Of a stretch of 64,000 nucleotides of DNA, positions 18,233 through 27,760 are shown in pieces (position 1 is the first letter of the stretch; every line of letters begins with the position of its first letter). Location of the stretch: positions 1,860,001 through 1,924,000 of the forward strand of contig NZ_JAGP01000001.1 of assembly GCF_000526715.1 (NCBI RefSeq). Reading direction: 5' to 3'. Below the pieces are notes generated by a model. It was given only the letters and a program-made list of their open reading frames with translations. It searched no databases and was not told the origin of the DNA. The DNA is from Hydrogenovibrio kuenenii DSM 12350. GTDB lineage: Bacteria > Pseudomonadota > Gammaproteobacteria > Thiomicrospirales > Thiomicrospiraceae. The translations under genes were made by a program, and so were the position numbers.

Positions 18233-18583
18233 TTATAGGCGCAGTAAAGCAGACTCACGTTGTAGAAATTCGGTTAATCCACTCTCTATTCGGCGAAATT
18301 CTTTGACTAACTTTTTCCCCTTATCGGTCAATCTAGTCCCCCCACCAGCCTTACCGCCCTGTTCTTTAACAACCAATGGCTCGTCAAAAAACTGATTCAT
18401 TTCTTCAATGAGTCGCCATGCCTTCTTATAAGACATCTGCATATCTTTTGCTGCCGCATTGATCGAACCTAGCTGCTGTATTTTTTCTAGTAAAGTAATT
18501 CGTCCAATACCAACATAGGCGTCAGACTGACCTGTCAACCAAAAACGCGCTGAAATTTTCTCTGAATAACGCTCACCAGGCAT
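18233..18583 (-). CDS. ModE-like winged-helix regulator, DNA-binding domain only
   Basis: A 116-residue LysR/ModE-type winged helix. GRITLLEKIQQLGSINAAAKDMQMSYKKAWRLIEEMN is the ModE N-terminal HTH, and GGKAGGGTRLTDKGKKLVKEFRRIE is the wing and dimer helix. The C-terminal TOBE (molybdate-binding) domains of full ModE are absent, so metal sensing would need another part or another signal. No molybdate transport genes are near. An ATAGT-T-ACTAT inverted repeat at 18626-18636, 43 bp before the start, is a candidate autoregulatory site. Confidence 0.83.
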   Translation of the reverse strand: MPGERYSEKISARFWLTGQSDAYVGIGRITLLEKIQQLGSINAAAKDMQMSYKKAWRLIEEMNQFFDEPLVVKEQGGKAGGGTRLTDKGKKLVKEFRRIESGLTEFLQRESALLRL

Positions 18584-18908
18584 AAAACCCTCTTTTAAAA
18601 TGTCTTTTATTTTTTCTCAAAATATATAGTTACTATTATAAAGCTTTTATTGATCAATAAGCGCTTTCGTCAAAACCATACATCTGACAAACTTAATATA
18701 GATATATAAAATAAGTAACACCTTATTCGCTTGAAAACTTAGCGCAACCGTTTAACATGAACCTAAATTTTAAACGCGAGATAAAAAAGCTTTAAAAATT
18801 TACATATAAAAGTTAAGGTATTTTCAACGTTCGAAAAGCATGCTTTTGAACTCTTTCAGAGCACAAGAGTAATAGATTTAAACTATTTAAATAAATATCA
18901 GGCCATGG
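18584..18908. other. 325-bp AT-rich divergent intergenic region
   Basis: It separates the ModE-like regulator from the EAL-domain gene. Apart from the small inverted repeat near 18631 I see no RNA gene, terminator or ORF with coding character. Promoters for both flanking genes should lie here. Confidence 0.6.
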
Positions 18909-21900
18909 ATGATTAGAAGACGCACCCCTTTTTACAATGACCGCTTTATCAAGCATGGCAAATACGTTATTTCCTTTTTCGCTATTTCCCTAATAACTGT
19001 TGCTGCTTTTCTTTACCACAAAACTGAACAAATAAAGCATAGAGATTCGATTTTAAAAAATGCAATCTCACTCATTAGTGAAGACATAGATTTTTCAAGG
19101 TCGATGATTTTCTTTTCAGAAAGCCAGCAACTCGACAGCCAGGCATTAGTTAAAAACACACATAAAATTCAAAAATTACTCCGCATCATTCAAAACGACA
19201 GTGAAGATACACCAAAACTTAATGCGTCTTTAAAACAACTAAAGCAAACTGTCACTAATCTTAATCATTTAATTAATGAATTTAATCCATTATTCATTCA
19301 ATATGCACAGGGTAACAATCAATTTCACAAAGAAGTAGACCAGTGCAGAAACCACCTAAACTCGCCAAAACAAAATATTGCGTTATCTAATTTAATCTCC
19401 GCACACAATCTATCAAACCTGCCTATCAAGTCAGAAGCACTTAAACACTTTTCTACAACAATTACTCAGTTTGAAGCAAATGTTTCCAATGATGCATGTC
19501 GTTCTTTAGCGATACAAAGCAAACAACTTATAACCTTACAACAAAAACTCTCCAAAATTTATCACCAAATTTTGGTTCTACCTCTTAAAAAAGACACTCT
19601 TAATCTTCACACACTTTATCAACAAGCAACCAATAACGACATACAAAACAATTTTTGGTATAACCTTGCACTGGTAATTATTAGCTTACTATTTTTAACC
19701 TTCATTACCCTGTCTCTTTATAGGCTTTTTCACGCCAACCTAAATCTAGTCAATACTCTTGAAGACTTAGAACAACAAAAAGACATTTACCACGCCTTAA
19801 GCGAAGCCAACCACGCCGTCACCACACTGACAGACAAAAAAGAAATCTATCAAGCAATCACTGACATAATTATTCGTTATATTCGCATCCCATCTTGTTG
19901 GATAGCCGAAAAAGAACCACACTCTGACTGGGTAGTACCTACCGCCATATCAGGCATTGGTAAAGAAATTCTCAGCAAAGTACAAGTCTCGATCGACGCC
20001 AACAAACCAGAAGGACAAGGCGGCGTAGGTCTTGCCTATCGCTCAAAAAAAGCCATTATTCAAAACGAATACGCCTTAACCGAATCTTCACGACCTTGGT
20101 TCAAAGAAGCCGTGAAATGGGGTGTTCGTTCCTTGGCATCCTTCCCTATTATGAGAGAAGGCGAAGTAGAAGCTGTTATTGTTTTTTATGCACTAACACC
20201 AAATTTCTTTAACAAAAAAATTGTAAAAATTATTCAAGAACTCATTGATGATGTCGGATTAGGACTAGAACGACTACAGTTTAGGGAAATAGAAAAAGCT
20301 CACCAAGCTTCTCAAACGATTTCAGCTATCGCTTTTGAATCACAGGAATCGATTATCATCACAGATGAACGTCGAAAAATCTTAAAAACCAACCAAGCCT
20401 TTACCGAAATGACAGGCTATACCGAAAATGAAGTTCTTGGTTTAAAACCCGACATCCTGCGTTCCCCTAAACACCCAACACAATTCTATGTCGATTCTTG
20501 GAAAATGGTTGAACAAACCGGGCGTTGGAAAGGCGAGGCATGGAGCCAACGCAAAGATGGAACGGACTATCAAGTTTATCAGACCATCACTGCCGTATTT
20601 GATGACAAACAAACCATTACAAATTACATCCTGCACCGAATAGACATTACCCAAAGCAAACAAGCCGAATCTGAAATTTCGTATCTGAAAAACCATGATG
20701 ATTTGACAGGCTTGGCCAATCGTTTCTTCCTCAAGCAAAAAATTGAACAATTACTACTTCAAGAACAACGAGGAAGTGTTGTCTTTAATTTCATACTTGT
20801 CATCGTAAACATCAAACGCTTTAAAATGTTAAACGAAACATTGGGACATTTGGCTGGCGATGAAATATTAGTGGAAACAGCAAACCGACTAAAAAACATA
20901 CAACTCAAAGACTCTATTAATACGTCTATTAGCCGTATTGGCAGTGATGAATTTACCGTATTATGCCAACTAAACAACAATAAAAATGCAGACCTAAACT
21001 TACAAGCCAGCCAGGTTATGAACGCAATTAACCAGCGTTTTGACCTACCTTATCAACTGGAAAATGAGCAAGTAAATATTCAAACCTCATTGGGCGTAAC
21101 TTTATTTGACACACAAAGCCAAAACACACCTGAAGAGCTTATTCAACAAGCACTTACCGCGCTTAACAGAGCAAGAAAAAGTGACAAAAACAACTTTGAA
21201 TTCTACCAAACAGAAATGCAAGAACGGGCAATCCAAGAGCGAAATCTGGAAATCGCTCTATCCAAAGCGCTGGATAATGAAGAATTTGTTCTTTATTACC
21301 AACCTCAGGTTTGCTTAAAAACAGGAAAAGTTATCGGGGCAGAAGTTTTGGTTCGCTGGCAAAAACCTGATGGCACGTTAATCCCTCCACTGGAATTCAT
21401 TCCAACTTTAGAAAGCACCAGTTTAATCATTCCTCTGGGCTACTGGTTGATTCAACAGGCTTTATCAGACGTCCAACCCTACCAATCAAAATTTAAAGAG
21501 CCGCTACTCATTGCAATTAACTTATCTGCAATACAGTTTAAAGACCCCAGCCTGGCAGATTTTATCGAAAACACGATTACAAAAAACAACTGTAACCCAG
21601 AATGTTTGGAGCTTGAAGTAACTGAAAGCATCCTAATGGAAAACCCTGAAGCCGTAACAGAAATTTTAGAAAAACTTTCAAAACACGGTACTAAAATAGC
21701 AATTGATGACTTTGGAACAGGCTATTCTTCATTGGCCTACATCAAACACTTCCCTGTCAACAAACTGAAAATTGACAAATCTTTTATTGATGATATAGAA
21801 AAACCGAAAGATTACGCTATTGTTCGCTCAATTATCGAAATGGCGAATGCAATGGATATTCGCTCTATTGCAGAAGGCGTTGAAACTGTTGCCCAAAAAG

Positions 21901-22010
21901 AAATGCTAGAACAATTAAACTGCCAAGAAGTGCAAGGCTATTTTTATAGCCAACCTTTACCGTTTGATGAATTCATTCAATATGCACTTAATAGCAACCT
22001 GAACAATTAA
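18909..22010 (+). CDS. Membrane c-di-GMP phosphodiesterase: GAF-PAS-GGDEF(degenerate)-EAL
   Basis: A 1033-residue signalling protein. Transmembrane helices at about 18-36 and 252-274 enclose a mainly helical periplasmic sensor domain. Then come a GAF domain (about 290-455), a PAS domain (about 470-585), a GGDEF domain (about 595-765) and an EAL domain (about 780-1030). The GGDEF domain looks inactive: the metal-binding Asp is Asn (VNIKRFK) and the signature is GSDEF. The EAL domain keeps EVLVRW, NLSAIQF, ELEVTES, IDDFGTGYSSL, KIDKSFI and AEGVET, so phosphodiesterase activity is likely. A copy of the dispersed 18-bp motif encodes PSLADF near residue 880. The COG0523 GTPase gene follows after 8 bp. 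Confidence 0.93.
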   Translation: MIRRRTPFYNDRFIKHGKYVISFFAISLITVAAFLYHKTEQIKHRDSILKNAISLISEDIDFSRSMIFFSESQQLDSQALVKNTHKIQKLLRIIQNDSEDTPKLNASLKQLKQTVTNLNHLINEFNPLFIQYAQGNNQFHKEVDQCRNHLNSPKQNIALSNLISAHNLSNLPIKSEALKHFSTTITQFEANVSNDACRSLAIQSKQLITLQQKLSKIYHQILVLPLKKDTLNLHTLYQQATNNDIQNNFWYNLALVIISLLFLTFITLSLYRLFHANLNLVNTLEDLEQQKDIYHALSEANHAVTTLTDKKEIYQAITDIIIRYIRIPSCWIAEKEPHSDWVVPTAISGIGKEILSKVQVSIDANKPEGQGGVGLAYRSKKAIIQNEYALTESSRPWFKEAVKWGVRSLASFPIMREGEVEAVIVFYALTPNFFNKKIVKIIQELIDDVGLGLERLQFREIEKAHQASQTISAIAFESQESIIITDERRKILKTNQAFTEMTGYTENEVLGLKPDILRSPKHPTQFYVDSWKMVEQTGRWKGEAWSQRKDGTDYQVYQTITAVFDDKQTITNYILHRIDITQSKQAESEISYLKNHDDLTGLANRFFLKQKIEQLLLQEQRGSVVFNFILVIVNIKRFKMLNETLGHLAGDEILVETANRLKNIQLKDSINTSISRIGSDEFTVLCQLNNNKNADLNLQASQVMNAINQRFDLPYQLENEQVNIQTSLGVTLFDTQSQNTPEELIQQALTALNRARKSDKNNFEFYQTEMQERAIQERNLEIALSKALDNEEFVLYYQPQVCLKTGKVIGAEVLVRWQKPDGTLIPPLEFIPTLESTSLIIPLGYWLIQQALSDVQPYQSKFKEPLLIAINLSAIQFKDPSLADFIENTITKNNCNPECLELEVTESILMENPEAVTEILEKLSKHGTKIAIDDFGTGYSSLAYIKHFPVNKLKIDKSFIDDIEKPKDYAIVRSIIEMANAMDIRSIAEGVETVAQKEMLEQLNCQEVQGYFYSQPLPFDEFIQYALNSNLNN
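21546..21563 (-). repeat. Dispersed 18-bp motif, copy 3 (within the EAL-domain gene)
   Basis: CCCAGCCTGGCAGATTTT is read in frame as Pro-Ser-Leu-Ala-Asp-Phe. The purD copy uses the same frame. Confidence 0.88.
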
Positions 22011-22018
22011 CGACAAAC

Positions 22019-23077
22019 ATGATCAAACCCAACGTTGCTGTCAATTTAATCTCAGGCGCACTGGGGTCAGGAAAAACCACTTTAGTACGTCAACTGATTG
22101 AACAAAAGCCACCAGAAGAGCATTGGGCGCTTTTAATAAACGAATTCGGTGCTATTGGCATAGATGGCGCCATACTCACCCCATCGGCCCTCAACAATAC
22201 CAATGTATCAACTCATGAGATTCCTGGTGGCTGTATATGCTGTACGGCGCAAGGGGACCTAAAACAAAGTTTATTAGACATTGCTAACAACATTTGTCCC
22301 CATCGACTCATTATAGAACCCACTGGTTTGGGAGAGCCCGATACAATCGTCGATGTACTTAAGTCGCCAGAGTGCTCACCTTTTTTTGATATCCAAACTT
22401 TGTTTTCTGTATTCGATGCCAGCCAAACTCAAACAGCCGAACTTCAAGAAAAAGCTATTTTTCAAAGCCTGCTCAATATGGCGGATGTGATTTTGCTAAA
22501 CAAAATTGACCTTGCAAGCAGTGAACAACTTCAGACATTGGAAAACTATTGCCAAAGCCTTTTTCCGCCAAAAAGAAATATCCTCAAAACACAAAATGCC
22601 AATACAGATGTTTCTGAAATATTTGGCGAACATTTTACAAACGAACAGTTTCGTTTCTCATTACACAAAACACAAACATCTCATGCGTCTCCTTTACTAG
22701 TAGATAACATTCCCCCATCTATTTATAACCTACCTTATGAATCAAAAGACATAGACGGTTTAATTGAGCGAGCCTACCAAAAAACTTCACATGCTCAATC
22801 TATCGGATGGGTATTTAATTCCAACGTAGTTTTTGATTGGAAAAAACTTTTTGAACTTTTTGAGCATTTCAGTCAAACACCTGAAATCTTACGAGCCAAA
22901 GGTATATTTCGTGTCGGCAACCCACGCATGCTTTTTCAATATGTGCCACAACAGGCAAGCAGAGAAATCATTGCCTATCGTAAAGACAGTCGCCTTGAGC
23001 TTTTACTTGAAGAAAATGCTGAGTTTGATTTCATTGCTTTTGAACAAGCACTTGAATCCGCTATCAAATCCCGATAA
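22019..23077 (+). CDS. COG0523 / CobW-type metallochaperone GTPase
   Basis: A 352-residue G3E-family GTPase. Features are the P-loop SGALGSGKTT near residue 15, NEFGAIGIDG, the metal-binding GGCICCTA (CxCC), EPTGLGEPD, and NKIDLA; a CobW C-terminal domain with GIFRVGNPRMLFQ follows. The family moves or inserts metals (Zn, Co) or maintains zinc homeostasis. No cobalamin or zinc gene is near, so the substrate is unknown. It starts 8 bp after the EAL-domain gene and is likely cotranscribed with it. Confidence 0.88.
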   Translation: MIKPNVAVNLISGALGSGKTTLVRQLIEQKPPEEHWALLINEFGAIGIDGAILTPSALNNTNVSTHEIPGGCICCTAQGDLKQSLLDIANNICPHRLIIEPTGLGEPDTIVDVLKSPECSPFFDIQTLFSVFDASQTQTAELQEKAIFQSLLNMADVILLNKIDLASSEQLQTLENYCQSLFPPKRNILKTQNANTDVSEIFGEHFTNEQFRFSLHKTQTSHASPLLVDNIPPSIYNLPYESKDIDGLIERAYQKTSHAQSIGWVFNSNVVFDWKKLFELFEHFSQTPEILRAKGIFRVGNPRMLFQYVPQQASREIIAYRKDSRLELLLEENAEFDFIAFEQALESAIKSR

Positions 23078-23090
23078 TCAGAACACTATC

Positions 23091-23108
23091 AAAATCTGCC
23101 AGGCTGGG
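23091..23108 (+). repeat. Dispersed 18-bp motif, copy 4
   Basis: AAAATCTGCCAGGCTGGG followed by T, 14 bp after the stop of the CobW-type gene, in the convergent gap before the RND operon. Confidence 0.9.
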
Positions 23109-23143
23109 TCACACCGTCTTTTTTACCAGACACATTTTATGCA

Positions 23144-23181
23144 TAAAAAAAGCCCATTACATTTCTGCAATGAGCTCTTTT
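23144..23181 (-). terminator. Rho-independent terminator of the RND operon
   Basis: Minus strand GCTCATTGCA-GAAA-TGTAATGGGC forms a stem with GU pairs and a GAAA tetraloop, followed by seven T. It also faces the convergent CobW-type gene. Confidence 0.78.
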
Positions 23182-23230
23182 AAATAAAAACTGCGCTTAC
23201 GAAATATTATCTCGCTAGCGCTTATAGCAT

Positions 23231-26200
23231 TTATTTCTCAGGTCTTGGCAAACCACCTTCAGTGTACTTAACACCGCCATGCCACTGCCAAATGTAATAA
23301 AGCAACGGAATAACCAGAAGGGTTAACACGGTAGAAGACAGTGTTCCAAAGATAAGTGATACTGCCAATCCACCAAATACAGGATCGGTAATCATAATCA
23401 TCGAACCGAACATGATTGCCAATGCCGTCAACAGAATTGGTCTGAAACGTACTTTACCCGCCTCGATAACAGCATCACGCAAAGTTCTACCTTCTTTACG
23501 ATATTCAAGAATAAAGTCGATTAACAGCAAGGAGTTCCTAACAACGATCCCTGCAAGTGCAATCACCCCAATCATAGACGTAGCCGTAAAGGCTTGACCG
23601 GTAATCCAATGTCCTGGGAAAACCCCAATCATTGTCAAAGGTATCGCCCCCATCACAATAACCGGCATCATAAATGAACGATAATAACCCACCAAAATTA
23701 AGTAGATAAATATCAAGGCAACAATAAATGCACTCCCCATATCACGGAATACATCCAACGTTAAACGCATTTCCCCACCCCATAATAGCGTGTAATTCAT
23801 CACATCTTTGGGTTGCGCGTTTAAGAAGCCAAGGTTCGCTGTATGGAAAGTAACGCCGGATCCAGGTAGTTTCACGCCATCCAACATTTTATCCAGCGTT
23901 AGAACCGCATAAACAGGACTAGAACGCAGCAGCTCACCACCAGCCATCACCATTTGATGCTGATCCCTACCTAGAATTGGCTTCGCTTTTTCAACTTTTT
24001 TGAGGGTTGCAAAGGCTGAGATTGGTACCGACTCACCCGAACGAGAAGTCACTCTCAACGACAACAGTTGCTGAGGGACCGTTCTTTCCGAGCGCGGTAA
24101 GCGCACAATAATATTCACCGGTTCACGCACATTATTTAAGTGCATATACCCCAGTTCAAATCCATTGATATAGTCACGCAACATTTTTGAAACTTTAGCT
24201 GGCGCAACGCCCAGCAAGTTCGCTTGCGTACGATCAATATTGATTTCATAACTTTCGGTTGTCGCCGTTACGCTATCATCAATATTCATCATGCCGTAAA
24301 CCTGATGCATTTTGGCATCTATCTCTTTTGCAGCTTGACGCAACTTGTCATAATCTGGCCCATAAAGCTCAGCCAATATCTGTGTTGTCACAGGAGGACC
24401 CGGAGGTGTTTCATAGAGTTTAATATTCGCTGTCGGAAAACTTGCACGAACCGTTTTCAACGCCTTGTTCAAGGACTGAACAATTTGGTGTGATGAAGCA
24501 TCACGATCATGTTTACTGACCAAATTGACACGAATCTGTGCAAAATTAGATCCTTCCTTAATCAAATCACCACGCACAAGAGCCGCAAAGTCAATTGGTG
24601 CATGCTCACCCAAATAAACAGTGTAGTCGGTCACAAAAGGCGTATGCCGCAATACATCCCCAACACGACGCACAACAATATCCGTTGCTTCAAGTGCCGT
24701 ACCTTCCGGCATATCCACTTGTACCAAGAAGGTACTGGTATTGTCATAAGGCAACATTTTCACTTCGACCCCACCCGCATGTAGCGGATGGTTCATGCCA
24801 TCAGAGCGAATAAACTGAAGCGCTGGCTGTAACATCGCAGCAATCAGGGAAACCAACACCGCAGCCAAAAAGATATTACGCTTGGTACGATTTTCAATCA
24901 AAGGCACAATGGTCTTAGCATACAACTTCTGCATCCAGTCTTCTTCTTGCACATGGTGCGTCTCAAGACTTTCACGAGCTTTCATCTCGGCAATTGCACG
25001 CTTACCTAAAAAACGATAAGAAGCATAAGGAACCAAAATATAAGCAATCACCAAAGATGCAATCATTGCCACAGGCACATTGAATGGAATGGGCGCCATA
25101 AAGGGCCCCATCATCCCAGTTACAAACAACATAGGGATAAAGGCCAAAATGACCGCAAAAGTTGCCACATTGGTTGGGTTACCGATTTCATTTGTTGCTC
25201 GAATCAATACCTGATCAAAGTTTTTGGGATCAAATCCATCATGAATATGCCTGTGTATATTCTCTATCACCACGATGGCAGCATCCACCAACAAACCTAA
25301 AGAGAGAATCAGTGCAAACAACGTAATTCGGTTAATCGTTTGCCCCGAAACATACCCTACAAACAGCACCACAAATAAAATAAGCGGAACGGTAAGGGTA
25401 ACAATTCCAGCCTCGCGCCAACCCAAGAAGAGAATGAGAATAACAACCACCGATCCGACAGCAATGGCTAAATGTTCCATTAACAAATTAACCGCAGCGT
25501 TCGCTTTTTTACCGTCATCACGAGTAATATCAATATGCACATTCGATGGCAGCACGCTTTTCTTTAATTCAGCCAATTTTGCCTGCACTGCATCTGCAAC
25601 TGTTACTGCATTAGTTCCCGGCTTTTTAGCAATCGTAATAGTCACCGCTGGCTTTTCAACATTTGAATATTTTGCTGATGCCATTCCATAACCGATACGT
25701 GTATCCGTATCTGTTTCCATTGGTCCATCGGTAATTTTGGCAATATCTTTTAGATAAATAGGGTGCCCCTTAGAAATACCAATGATGATATCCCCTACTT
25801 CTTTCGCATTACCAAGATACCCATTCACTCTTACAGGGTAGGTTTTGTTATTGTTGACCAAGCTACCAACAGGTAAAGAAACGTTATTCCCTTTCAACAT
25901 TTTATTAATTTGTTCAAGAGACAGTCCTGTTAACGCGATTTTTTGCGCATCCAACAGAACATTAATAGCGCGTTTTTTTCCACCAACAACATTGGTAAAA
26001 GAAACACCTGGAATATTACGCAGATTCTCTATCAACTTTAAAGAGACATCACGCAAGTCATAACCAGATAGATCATTTGACGTGATTGCTAATGTCATGA
26101 TTGGCACATCATCAACATTGATTGGTTTAATGATTGGCTGCTGGGTGTCCGGTGGCATCTTATCCATGTTTTGCATGATCTGGTTATAGAGTTTCACCAA

Positions 26201-26584
26201 GCTTTCAACTTGATTTTCTCCAACCTTAAACTGCACCGTCACAACACCAAAATCTTCACTGGCATAACCGAAGGTATGATCCACACCCGGTAAAGCACTC
26301 AAAATAGTTTCTAAAGGCTTAACCACCATGTTTTGCACTTCTTCAGGCGTTGCACCACCTTTCGGCACAATAATGTTCGCTGCTGGCACCACAATTTGCG
26401 GATTATATTCACGAGGCGTCACTAAATAAGCGAGCACACCAGCCAACATAATCGCTACCATAATCATCATGGTTATTTTTGAGTGAATAAACATTTTGGC
26501 GAGTTTTCCCGCCATATTTAAAGGCGCTTCTTTTTTGACTTGCGCCTCTGAATTGGATTGATCAATCATCTGTTGTTCTGACAT
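23231..26584 (-). CDS. RND efflux transporter, inner-membrane pump
   Basis: A 1117-residue AcrB/MexB-superfamily pump with the twofold RND layout: TM1 near residue 35, a large periplasmic loop, TM2-7, a second loop, TM8-12. The TM4 motif is LGLLVDAAIVVIENIHRH, where AcrB has two adjacent Asp; here the second is Ala, as in CusA-type pumps. TM10 has GIVVRNSLLLIDF in place of the AcrB Lys motif. Substrates cannot be read. It follows the adaptor gene by 14 bp. Multidrug, organic acid or metal export are all possible. Confidence 0.92.
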   Translation of the reverse strand: MSEQQMIDQSNSEAQVKKEAPLNMAGKLAKMFIHSKITMMIMVAIMLAGVLAYLVTPREYNPQIVVPAANIIVPKGGATPEEVQNMVVKPLETILSALPGVDHTFGYASEDFGVVTVQFKVGENQVESLVKLYNQIMQNMDKMPPDTQQPIIKPINVDDVPIMTLAITSNDLSGYDLRDVSLKLIENLRNIPGVSFTNVVGGKKRAINVLLDAQKIALTGLSLEQINKMLKGNNVSLPVGSLVNNNKTYPVRVNGYLGNAKEVGDIIIGISKGHPIYLKDIAKITDGPMETDTDTRIGYGMASAKYSNVEKPAVTITIAKKPGTNAVTVADAVQAKLAELKKSVLPSNVHIDITRDDGKKANAAVNLLMEHLAIAVGSVVVILILFLGWREAGIVTLTVPLILFVVLFVGYVSGQTINRITLFALILSLGLLVDAAIVVIENIHRHIHDGFDPKNFDQVLIRATNEIGNPTNVATFAVILAFIPMLFVTGMMGPFMAPIPFNVPVAMIASLVIAYILVPYASYRFLGKRAIAEMKARESLETHHVQEEDWMQKLYAKTIVPLIENRTKRNIFLAAVLVSLIAAMLQPALQFIRSDGMNHPLHAGGVEVKMLPYDNTSTFLVQVDMPEGTALEATDIVVRRVGDVLRHTPFVTDYTVYLGEHAPIDFAALVRGDLIKEGSNFAQIRVNLVSKHDRDASSHQIVQSLNKALKTVRASFPTANIKLYETPPGPPVTTQILAELYGPDYDKLRQAAKEIDAKMHQVYGMMNIDDSVTATTESYEINIDRTQANLLGVAPAKVSKMLRDYINGFELGYMHLNNVREPVNIIVRLPRSERTVPQQLLSLRVTSRSGESVPISAFATLKKVEKAKPILGRDQHQMVMAGGELLRSSPVYAVLTLDKMLDGVKLPGSGVTFHTANLGFLNAQPKDVMNYTLLWGGEMRLTLDVFRDMGSAFIVALIFIYLILVGYYRSFMMPVIVMGAIPLTMIGVFPGHWITGQAFTATSMIGVIALAGIVVRNSLLLIDFILEYRKEGRTLRDAVIEAGKVRFRPILLTALAIMFGSMIMITDPVFGGLAVSLIFGTLSSTVLTLLVIPLLYYIWQWHGGVKYTEGGLPRPEK

Positions 26585-26598
26585 AACTTGGCTCTCTG

Positions 26599-27696
26599 TT
26601 ATTTATCAGCGGCTTTAATCGCATCTGAAGTTTTGTTTTCGACAATTAAATGATCGCCGTTTAACAGGCTTGTATTATTTTTAACAACAATAACATCACC
26701 AAGATTCAAACCAGACTTCACTTCAACACGGTCGCCAATGCTTTCACCTAGGCGCACCATTCTAAAGTTGGCTTGCTTGTCTTCATCAACGAATACACCC
26801 TCTATCCCAGAACGTACAACAACCGCTGACTTTGGAACCATAATCGTTTGTCTTTCACCACGTTTAAAGCCTACATGCGCAAAGGTTCCACTATTAACAT
26901 CCACAGAAGATGCCAAGCTTAATTTCACCGTATGTGAACGTGTTTTAGGGTCAGCAGCACTTACCAATGTATAAATAGTGCCTTTCATCGGTTTAGACTG
27001 ACCATCAATCAACACTTCAGCGGTATCACCAAGACGTAAGACAGTATAAAGATCTTGAGAAACCTGTGTTTGCACACTCAACGAGTCTCTATTTTCCAAG
27101 GCCAAAACTGGGTGTCCAGGTGCAGCCAAATCACCAGCTACAGCCATTTTTTGCACAACTACACCATTAAAAGGTGCTTTTACATTTGAATATTGAAGTT
27201 GAGACTTAGCTTGATCAAGATTGGTCTTAGCTGCCACTAAGTTTTCTTGCGCAACTTTATATTGCAGACTGATTTTATCGAACTGCTGTTTAGAGACTGA
27301 ATCTTCTTCATACAATTTTTTAAAACGATCATAATCCAATTTTGCATCAAGCAAAGCCGCATCAGCTTGCTGATAACCAGATCTCGCTTTTAAAACACCA
27401 CTTTTCACATCAGCTGAATCAATCGAAAACAGTTCATCACCACGCTTAACTGTTTGCCCAACTTTTACATCTAAGTTTTTAATATAGCCCATCAAACGCG
27501 AAGAGATCATTGCCTTCTGATCTGGCACAATTGCGCCAGGAACAACCACTTTTAAAGGAATAGCTCCCAACGAAACGGTTTCAACGCCAACATCCACATT
27601 TTGAATGGACAGCGCTTTTTCAGGCTTATCTGACTGACAAGCAACCATAGAGGCCGACATCAATCCCAATACAATTAGTTTTGTTAATCCTTTCAT
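26599..27696 (-). CDS. RND efflux periplasmic adaptor lipoprotein
   Basis: A 365-residue membrane-fusion protein. A lipobox (LMSASMVAC) marks acylation and membrane anchoring. Then come a lipoyl-like half motif (GYIKNLDVKVGQTVKRGDELFSID), a helical hairpin rich in Ala, Gln and Lys (about 90-160), a second lipoyl half (VKAPFNGVVVQKMAVAGDLAAPGHPVLAL), and beta-barrel and membrane-proximal domains. It lies between the TolC-like gene and the pump. Confidence 0.93.
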   Translation of the reverse strand: MKGLTKLIVLGLMSASMVACQSDKPEKALSIQNVDVGVETVSLGAIPLKVVVPGAIVPDQKAMISSRLMGYIKNLDVKVGQTVKRGDELFSIDSADVKSGVLKARSGYQQADAALLDAKLDYDRFKKLYEEDSVSKQQFDKISLQYKVAQENLVAAKTNLDQAKSQLQYSNVKAPFNGVVVQKMAVAGDLAAPGHPVLALENRDSLSVQTQVSQDLYTVLRLGDTAEVLIDGQSKPMKGTIYTLVSAADPKTRSHTVKLSLASSVDVNSGTFAHVGFKRGERQTIMVPKSAVVVRSGIEGVFVDEDKQANFRMVRLGESIGDRVEVKSGLNLGDVIVVKNNTSLLNGDHLIVENKTSDAIKAADK

Positions 27697-27760
27697 TTCG
27701 TTTACCTCTAAATCGAAACTTGTAATAATTCAGTTAAATACTTTAAAAAAACGATTGTTT

